Position numbers and translations under genes: made by a program. Under the pieces are notes generated by a model, which searched no databases, was not told the origin of the DNA, and saw nothing but the letters and a program-made list of their open reading frames with translations. Positions 28,623 through 33,395 of a stretch of DNA of 33,395 nt are shown here, in pieces (the stretch's first letter is position 1; every line of letters starts with the position of its first letter). Source of the DNA: a virus. Location of the stretch: positions 1 through 33,395 of the IMG/VR virus record IMGVR_UViG_3300034062_004196. One strand, 5' to 3'.

Positions 28623-29987
28623 ATGCCACGCCTAAGCCTTTACCGCCCCAACAGAACCCGCGATTACCAATTTTTGGATAAGACAATATCCGAAATGTAC
28701 ACCTTAGGCGGCCTTGATATTTTTATACACAAATACATGGGCCCACAAGCCGGAGGCGCTGATTCAGCACTGAGTGGCAACGGCGATGCTACACAACCTG
28801 TGTACGAAGATGTAAATGTACTCAACATCCAAGACCTGCTGTTGCTGGAAAATCGTGATCGAATCTATGATCCAGATATCTATGTCATGCGTGGCGTATA
28901 TCGTACACAAGACGTTGATTTTGACCTTACGCAATTTGGATTGTTTCTGAACACTGATACGCTGTTTATCACATTCCACTACAACGACATGATAGACACC
29001 TTTGGTCGCAAGCTCATGGTAGGGGACGTAATTGAAGTGCCTAACCTCAAAGACTATCATCCACTAAATTCAGCACTGCCTTTGGCATTGCCCAGATACT
29101 ATGTTATACAAGATGCTGCTTTTGCCAGCGAAGGGTTCTCAGTGACATGGCAACCACACCTATGGCGTGTAAAAGCTCAACCGCTGACCAACGCACAAGA
29201 ATACAAAAATATTCTTGACAAACCATTTGTAGCTGAGTACATTTGGGACCCAGATGATTACTATCCATTGGGCAGTATTGTTAACTATGGCGATGTTTAC
29301 TATCGAGCCACACACAATGTTCCTGCTGGTACAGATATTACCAACACCAATTTTTGGGTAGGGTACACTCCGCCTACCATCAGCGACATGCAGAGTACTC
29401 GTCCCAAAGATCAACAAATCAACGATGACATTCTTGCACAAGCCAACGTCGAAGTGCCTGTTTCAGGTTACGATGTTAAAGATTTTTATGTTGTACCTAC
29501 ATTAGAAAGTGGACAACCTGCTGACCCTACTGGTCTCACTGCGGATGGCACCACAACAGTAGATGGCACACAAGGCGGTCAGAGTGTTACACCACGTGCT
29601 GATGGATACACTGCTGGTTACCTAACTGGCGACGGACTGGCTCCCAACGGATTCCCAGTCACACCCGGTGTGAGTTTCCCGTTAGGCGCTGTGGCTGGAG
29701 ATTATTGCCTGAGGCTAGACTACAAGCCCAACAGACTGTTTAGATATGACGGTCGTAGATGGATCAAGATCGAAGAAAAAGTGCGCACTCAGCTGGACAA
29801 TGGACCAACCAACCAAACTTTGCGCTCTGGATTTGTAAACAATACATACACAACCAATACTACAGACCTGGGGGCTATACCTCAACGTCAAAGCTTGAGT
29901 CAAGCTTTGCGTCCCAAAGCCGACAACGGCGACCAAGGTGGGAATTTGCCACCAAACCCGCCACCACCTTACTACGGTAATAGATAA
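28623..29987 (+). CDS. 14: gp14-like neck protein
   Basis: A 454-aa protein resembling gp14 of marine T4-like phages; T4 gp14 has 256 residues. The N-terminus MPRLSLYRPNRTRDYQFLDK and the block LLLENRDRIYDPDIYVMRG, then LTQFGLFLNTDTLFITFHYN and GRKLMVGDVIEVPNLKDYH, match the conserved order. The C-terminal 150 residues are glycine/threonine-rich (GLTADGTTTVDGTQGGQ) and end in a proline-rich stretch (NLPPNPPPPYYGNR), an extension that may face outward. gp14 joins gp13 on the neck and receives the tail. The endonuclease gene separates it from gp15. Confidence 0.82.
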   Translation: MPRLSLYRPNRTRDYQFLDKTISEMYTLGGLDIFIHKYMGPQAGGADSALSGNGDATQPVYEDVNVLNIQDLLLLENRDRIYDPDIYVMRGVYRTQDVDFDLTQFGLFLNTDTLFITFHYNDMIDTFGRKLMVGDVIEVPNLKDYHPLNSALPLALPRYYVIQDAAFASEGFSVTWQPHLWRVKAQPLTNAQEYKNILDKPFVAEYIWDPDDYYPLGSIVNYGDVYYRATHNVPAGTDITNTNFWVGYTPPTISDMQSTRPKDQQINDDILAQANVEVPVSGYDVKDFYVVPTLESGQPADPTGLTADGTTTVDGTQGGQSVTPRADGYTAGYLTGDGLAPNGFPVTPGVSFPLGAVAGDYCLRLDYKPNRLFRYDGRRWIKIEEKVRTQLDNGPTNQTLRSGFVNNTYTTNTTDLGAIPQRQSLSQALRPKADNGDQGGNLPPNPPPPYYGNR

Positions 29988-29999
29988 TGCAACAATTTT

Positions 30000-30019
30000 T
30001 TTATGGCGAGCCATAAATA
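30000..30019 (+). promoter_or_regulatory. Late-type box inside an inverted repeat before the GIY-YIG endonuclease
   Basis: CATAAATA (30012-30019) overlaps the right arm of TTTATGGC-GA-GCCATAAA (30000-30017). AACAC separates it from the ATG at 30025. The predicted start is on that ATG, so late messages would lack the inverted repeat. Confidence 0.55.
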
Positions 30020-30024
30020 AACAC

Positions 30025-30585
30025 ATGCACATATACAAAATCACTAACATTATTAATAACAAAATGTACATAGGTCAGACTATTCAGAAAAACCCCAAGA
30101 TGCGTTGGTATGATCATTGTGCTAGGGCCAGAAAAGACCAAAACAACCATCTATACAACAGCATGAGATTGTACGGGGTAGAAAATTTTGTTTGGGAAGT
30201 TATTGATTCAGCAGATAATCTCAACGACTTGAATCTTAAAGAACAACATTGGTTAGACGAGTATAGAAAAACTACAGAAGTTTATAATCTTAGAGAAGCA
30301 GGGAACAATAAGACTCATAGCAAGCAATCAAAAGAAAAAATGAAAAAGTCCCAGAGACAAGCACATGCACGTCGACGTGCAGAAGGCCGTGACACTTGGA
30401 CTCGTCAAGATGGTGGTGCTATGTTAGGCAAGTCACATCCAAGAAAAGGTACATCAGGATTGTGGTCTATGCCTGATGAAGCAAAAGAAAAACTACGTCA
30501 GGTACAGTTAGAAAAAAGTGGCACCAAAGGAAAAACTTGGAAGCTCATTGACGGTAAACGAACATATATGGAGAAAACACAATGA
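30025..30585 (+). CDS. GIY-YIG homing endonuclease with NUMOD-type tail
   Basis: A 186-aa protein; the ATG at 30025 is chosen because IYKITNIINNKMYIGQT, the GIY-YIG core, starts at residue 3. The frame is open upstream into gp14, but that part is not protein-like. Conserved residues include a Tyr/Arg region near 29-35 (WYDHCARARK), YGVENFVWEVID and E/W residues near 70. The tail has two NUMOD-like helix repeats (SKQSKEKMKKSQ and DEAKEKLRQVQ) and ends GKTWKLIDGKRTYMEK. It ends overlapping the gp15 ATG (ATGA). Inserted between gp14 and gp15, which remain intact. Confidence 0.88.
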   Translation: MHIYKITNIINNKMYIGQTIQKNPKMRWYDHCARARKDQNNHLYNSMRLYGVENFVWEVIDSADNLNDLNLKEQHWLDEYRKTTEVYNLREAGNNKTHSKQSKEKMKKSQRQAHARRRAEGRDTWTRQDGGAMLGKSHPRKGTSGLWSMPDEAKEKLRQVQLEKSGTKGKTWKLIDGKRTYMEKTQ

Positions 30586-32003
30586 GTCAGCAATTTTTCT
30601 ACGACGCACAGATACGTCGATTTCTTTTACAATTTGCCAGAGTATTCACTGGATTCCAAATTGAATACGGCAACGAAACCGACGGTGTCAATGCTGCCAG
30701 CCTGTTGCGTGTACCAGTACGTTATGGCGACGCTAGCCGAAATGCGCAAACCATCATCCAGGAAAACTCAGCAAGTTCGTTGCCATCCACCCCACTGATG
30801 ACATTCTATATCACAGCGTTGGAGTATGATCGCCCAAGAATACAAGAACCATACTTTGTGGACAAAAAATCAGTGCGTCAACGCACCTATGATTCTGCTA
30901 CAGAAATTTTTGAAACCACACAAGGCAATGCGTTTACTATTGAACGACTGATGCCAGTGCCTTACAAACTCACAATCAACTTAGATGTATGGACATCTAA
31001 CACTAGTCAGAAACTTCAATTGTTGGAACAAATTTTAACGCTGTTCAATCCTAGTTTAGAAATTCAAAGCACAGACAACTACATTGACTGGTCAAGTCTC
31101 AGTGTAATGTATCTTGACCGCGTGAACTGGAGCAGCAGAACCATACCACAAGGCACAGAAAACCCTATTGATATTGCTACATTAACTTTTAGCTTGCCAA
31201 TCTGGATATCTAGCCCAGCCAAGATTAAGAAGTTAGGTGTAGTAGAGCGCATTGTAGCTGGCATATTTGATGCACAGGGCGATGCTTCAGATGCTATAAC
31301 CAATAATGATTTGTTGTTGGGCACTAGACAAATGTTCACACCTTGGAATTACAAGCTGGTGGTCGTTGACAACAGAATTCAAATACTGCCTAATCAAGCT
31401 GTGGTACCCAATGGCAGCTACGAAAACCTTGATCCTTCAGAGATGGTCAATGACAGTCCTCTGTTGTGGCCCTCGGTGCTCAATGCATTTGGAGCTTTTA
31501 GACCTGGCATCAGTCAGATTAGACTCAATATGCCACCTATTAATGCCAACGACACAGTGCCTGCTATCATTGGCACCATTGTGGTTGACCCCAACGACGA
31601 ACGTTTGGTATTTTTTACTCCAGATGCAGACACATTGCCACAGAACTCACTAGACGCAATAGATGCTATCATCAACCCTTTGCTGAGTGCGCCCGGTTCA
31701 GGGCTGCCAGTTCCATCAGTGGGCACTCGATATCTACTGACTGAAGACACTGGATCAGCTACCAACACCTACAACCCCACCGCTTGGGCAGGCGCCGACG
31801 GACAACCACTGGTAGCTCAAGCCAACGATATCATTGAATGGGACGGCCAACGATGGCGTGTGGCTTTTGTAAGCCAAGACGAAACTGACCTACAGTATGT
31901 AACTAATATAACTACAGGTATACAATATGAATGGACTGGTAGTCAATGGATAAAAAGTTATCAAGGCGTGTACCCAGCAGGGGCGTGGGCGCTGGTGTTG
32001 TAA
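30582..32003 (+). CDS. 15: gp15-like tail sheath stabiliser / tail terminator
   Basis: A 473-aa protein; T4 gp15 has 272 residues. The N-terminus FFYDAQIRRFLLQFARVFTGFQIEY with LRVPVRYGD matches T4 FYNSSFRRYATLMGDLFSNIQIKR and IRVPITYAS. The middle has ERLMPVPYKLTINLDVWTSN and LEQILTLFNPSLEI, again in gp15 order, and LTFSLPIWISSP. gp15 caps the tail tube and sheath and connects to the neck. The C-terminal 200 residues are extra, with a YEWTGSQWIKSYQG end resembling the Trp/Gly units in the sheath insertion. The ATG overlaps the endonuclease stop. Confidence 0.88.
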   Translation: MSQQFFYDAQIRRFLLQFARVFTGFQIEYGNETDGVNAASLLRVPVRYGDASRNAQTIIQENSASSLPSTPLMTFYITALEYDRPRIQEPYFVDKKSVRQRTYDSATEIFETTQGNAFTIERLMPVPYKLTINLDVWTSNTSQKLQLLEQILTLFNPSLEIQSTDNYIDWSSLSVMYLDRVNWSSRTIPQGTENPIDIATLTFSLPIWISSPAKIKKLGVVERIVAGIFDAQGDASDAITNNDLLLGTRQMFTPWNYKLVVVDNRIQILPNQAVVPNGSYENLDPSEMVNDSPLLWPSVLNAFGAFRPGISQIRLNMPPINANDTVPAIIGTIVVDPNDERLVFFTPDADTLPQNSLDAIDAIINPLLSAPGSGLPVPSVGTRYLLTEDTGSATNTYNPTAWAGADGQPLVAQANDIIEWDGQRWRVAFVSQDETDLQYVTNITTGIQYEWTGSQWIKSYQGVYPAGAWALVL

Positions 32004-32419
32004 AAGCAGTAGGGGTTTGGTTTTTTGCTCGTAACACCCGGTGTTATTTGTATTTGTTACGCAATGACCCCAAACATCCAGATACCTGGGGGTTACCCGG
32101 TGGTAAGGTCGAAGCCGGCGAAACTTTACTAGGGGGTATGGAAAGAGAATGCACTGAAGAACTAGGCTGCTTTCCTGCTTACCAAAGATTAATTCCTCTG
32201 GAACGTTTTACTTCTACCGACATGGGGTTTGAGTACAACACCTGGGTGTGTGTTGTAGATCAAGAATTTCAACCCACACTCAACGATGAACATATTGGTT
32301 ATGCTTGGATTACATCAGGCACATGGCCCAGGCCCATGCACCCTGGTCTATGGAGCACTGTGAATATTGAAGAAGTGCAAAGCAAACTCACTGCGGTTGA
32401 ACGCAGTGAGCTTTTTTAA
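31946..32419 (+). CDS. Nudix hydrolase
   Basis: A 157-aa protein; the start at ATG 31946 overlaps the gp15 end by 58 bases and is not certain, because the Nudix fold proper begins near residue 18 (VVKAVGVWFF). The Nudix box is intact at residues 52-74: GGKVEAGE, then RECTEELG, with the three catalytic glutamates. The family hydrolyses nucleoside diphosphates linked to other groups, such as oxidised dNTPs, NDP-sugars, NADH or capped RNA. Its plus-strand position behind gp15 makes late expression likely. The last codons are encoded by a terminator hairpin. A role in NDP-sugar metabolism would fit the tailoring genes but is inference. Confidence 0.9.
   Translation: MDKKLSRRVPSRGVGAGVVKAVGVWFFARNTRCYLYLLRNDPKHPDTWGLPGGKVEAGETLLGGMERECTEELGCFPAYQRLIPLERFTSTDMGFEYNTWVCVVDQEFQPTLNDEHIGYAWITSGTWPRPMHPGLWSTVNIEEVQSKLTAVERSELF
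32387..32417. terminator. Terminator at the Nudix/FkbM convergence
   Basis: CTCACTGCG, a 6-base loop and CGCAGTGAG form a perfect 9-bp stem followed by CTTTTTT on the plus strand. The stem encodes the end of the Nudix protein and its stop lies in the T run. The minus-strand gene's stop overlaps the same TTAA. Reading the other way, the stem is followed by TTTGCTTTGC, so termination of the minus strand would be weaker. Confidence 0.8.
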
Positions 32420-33395
32420 TCAAAGAAGAACATCTGCCAGAGCCTAGAGTTCTGTTGGTTGAAACCAAAATATTCAGACGCTGAATGTAGATATCCTGCA
32501 TTAAACAGCACAAGTCGGTTGTACACATTGCCAAACACATCCACTGGCTCAAATATAGTGCGATCAAAGTTGCGACTCTCAGGCTGGAAACAACTGTAGA
32601 TGTCAGGATGACTTAGATGCCTGATATCAGTGCCCTTCTTGGCATGTGTTGTTGTGCCGCATTGGTATGGTGCATCAGGGGTAAGATACAGCATTCCTGC
32701 CCACTGTTGAAGGTCGCAATGATAAACCAGCGGATCACCGGCTTCACAAGTTTGGAATCTACCGTTCATGCCATGATCTTCCCAGCGTGTAATTGGTCTA
32801 CCAATGATACGCTCAAACTCTTCTTTGAGTCCCGGGAACAAGAATTGCTTTGCTGTTCGTGTGCCAATGTAACCTTTCTCTCCGTCATTGTTGACTTGGT
32901 ACTCTTGCGCCAATGCAAACTTGCGCATGGCATCAGGATCCGTTAAAAAGTTATCTACAATCCAAGCACCAGGCATGTAATTGGGGTTGACCTTGTCGCA
33001 GCGAATATAGGGTACTGCCGCTAGTTTGACAGGTTCAGTTATCACAGGTGTTGCAACCGGTTGCGCTTTAGTTGGGAACATGTAGTCCGGAGCATACTTT
33101 ATTCCCGACGAAATATCGCGCAGTTGAGCAATTGTGCCAGCATCTACTAATTCAGGATGTACCCACCAATCTTCATAGCTGTGAATTTTGTTGTAAGCAA
33201 CATCGCTGACTACTAATTCGTATCCTTGTTTACGCAGATATTCTCGGCTGGCATCTCGCACAGTTTGATTCCAGTAAAAATCATGTTCAAACGTGACCAC
33301 AGCAAACCGGTGTTTATCAAAAGGAATGCGTTTAAGTATTTCAAATGTAACTTCAGGAGGATCACAGTCTAATTGCAGATAGTCAATGTCTTGCG
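32416..33395 (-). CDS. FkbM-family methyltransferase fused to a 2OG-Fe(II) oxygenase domain, C-terminal part (runs off the right edge)
   Basis: The frame is open from the window edge; the GTG at 33300 is internal, because the 31 codons before it read YLQLDCDPPEVTFEILKRI, the end of an FkbM methyltransferase. That domain continues with FEHDFY and closes with YEDWWVHPELVD. After a proline-rich linker, a second domain begins near PGAWIVDNFLTDP. It has the iron ligands His194 and Asp196 (VYHCDLQQW), His272 (GYLHSAS) and the 2OG arginine Arg286 (NSRLWQM), counting from the GTG. The fusion suggests consecutive O-methylation and hydroxylation of one substrate, perhaps a glycan. FkbM enzymes commonly methylate polysaccharide or polyketide hydroxyls. 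The N-terminal SAM-binding motif is outside the window. Confidence 0.8.
   Translation of the reverse strand, partial: QDIDYLQLDCDPPEVTFEILKRIPFDKHRFAVVTFEHDFYWNQTVRDASREYLRKQGYELVVSDVAYNKIHSYEDWWVHPELVDAGTIAQLRDISSGIKYAPDYMFPTKAQPVATPVITEPVKLAAVPYIRCDKVNPNYMPGAWIVDNFLTDPDAMRKFALAQEYQVNNDGEKGYIGTRTAKQFLFPGLKEEFERIIGRPITRWEDHGMNGRFQTCEAGDPLVYHCDLQQWAGMLYLTPDAPYQCGTTTHAKKGTDIRHLSHPDIYSCFQPESRNFDRTIFEPVDVFGNVYNRLVLFNAGYLHSASEYFGFNQQNSRLWQMFFFD

Noticed and set aside
29991-30017. Possible terminator after gp14
   Set aside because: The inverted repeat is preceded, not followed, by the T run on the plus strand, and read on the minus strand it is followed by A bases.
33298-33300. GTG as the start of the FkbM/oxygenase gene
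   Set aside because: The frame continues upstream with FkbM-like sequence to the window edge, so the GTG is internal.
1-33395. CRISPR arrays, tRNA genes, integrase or attachment sites
   Set aside because: I saw no repeat-spacer series, no cloverleaf with CCA-type end in the gaps, and no recombinase motif. A tRNA or covariance search would be more sensitive.

Overview
The window looks like part of the genome of a large T4-like contractile-tailed phage, probably marine and uncultured. The evidence is a set of recognisable T4 core proteins: gp32, gp17, gp16, gp4, gp19, gp18, gp13, gp14, gp15 and a DexA-like exonuclease. Several of these are much longer than in T4. They are packed with stop/start overlaps and interrupted by free-standing homing endonucleases. 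No photosynthesis or other host-diagnostic gene is present, so the host cannot be named from this window. No stretch over about 160 bases lacks a gene; the longest is the 152-base gp32 leader. I saw no tRNA and no CRISPR array.

Left to right, nearly everything before 23.5 kb is read on the minus strand. Positions 1-2340 hold a tight operon downstream of gp32: a sulfotransferase-like protein, a radical SAM protein, a short-chain dehydrogenase and the start of a second radical SAM protein that runs off the window. gp32 (2341-3342) has its own leader with a host-type promoter, a late-type box, a UUCG hairpin and three AGGCAAC repeats. A glycosyltransferase-like protein and a 778-aa protein follow, then the terminase large subunit gp17 (6837-8429). 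Behind gp17 is a second tailoring cluster (8401-11903): SGNH hydrolase, 2OG-Fe(II) oxygenase, radical SAM protein and glycosyltransferase-like protein. Next come a secreted SNase-type nuclease and a row of small and large probable head or virion proteins (12.4-16.2 kb). gp16, an HNH endonuclease, gp4, a small tail or neck protein, a tail-tube paralogue, gp19 and the 1111-aa sheath gp18 complete the block.

From 23.5 kb the strands alternate. There is a GIY-YIG zinc-finger endonuclease (+). A minus-strand run follows, containing a DexA-like exonuclease, a third glycosyltransferase-like protein and a P-loop dNMP-kinase-like protein. gp13 and two unknown proteins are also on the minus strand. A plus-strand run then carries gp14, a GIY-YIG endonuclease, gp15 and a Nudix hydrolase. 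The window ends in a minus-strand FkbM methyltransferase fused to a 2OG-Fe(II) oxygenase.

Regulation can be read in unusual detail. Four minus-strand promoters have TTGACA/TTGACC and TATAAT/TATACT elements exactly 17 bases apart; they precede gp32, the exonuclease and two unknown genes, and look like early promoters using the host sigma factor. Ten T4-late-type boxes (consensus NNTAAATA) precede structural genes and all three homing endonucleases. With T4 spacing, several would start transcription at, or within two bases of, the ATG, which suggests leaderless mRNAs. The gp13 box lies across one arm of an RBS hairpin, so late transcripts should escape a structure that read-through transcripts would form.

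Functionally, the window joins head filling and neck/tail assembly with a scattered set of enzymes suited to modifying glycans, lipids or proteins. The product of that set is unknown and is the most promising undescribed system here.
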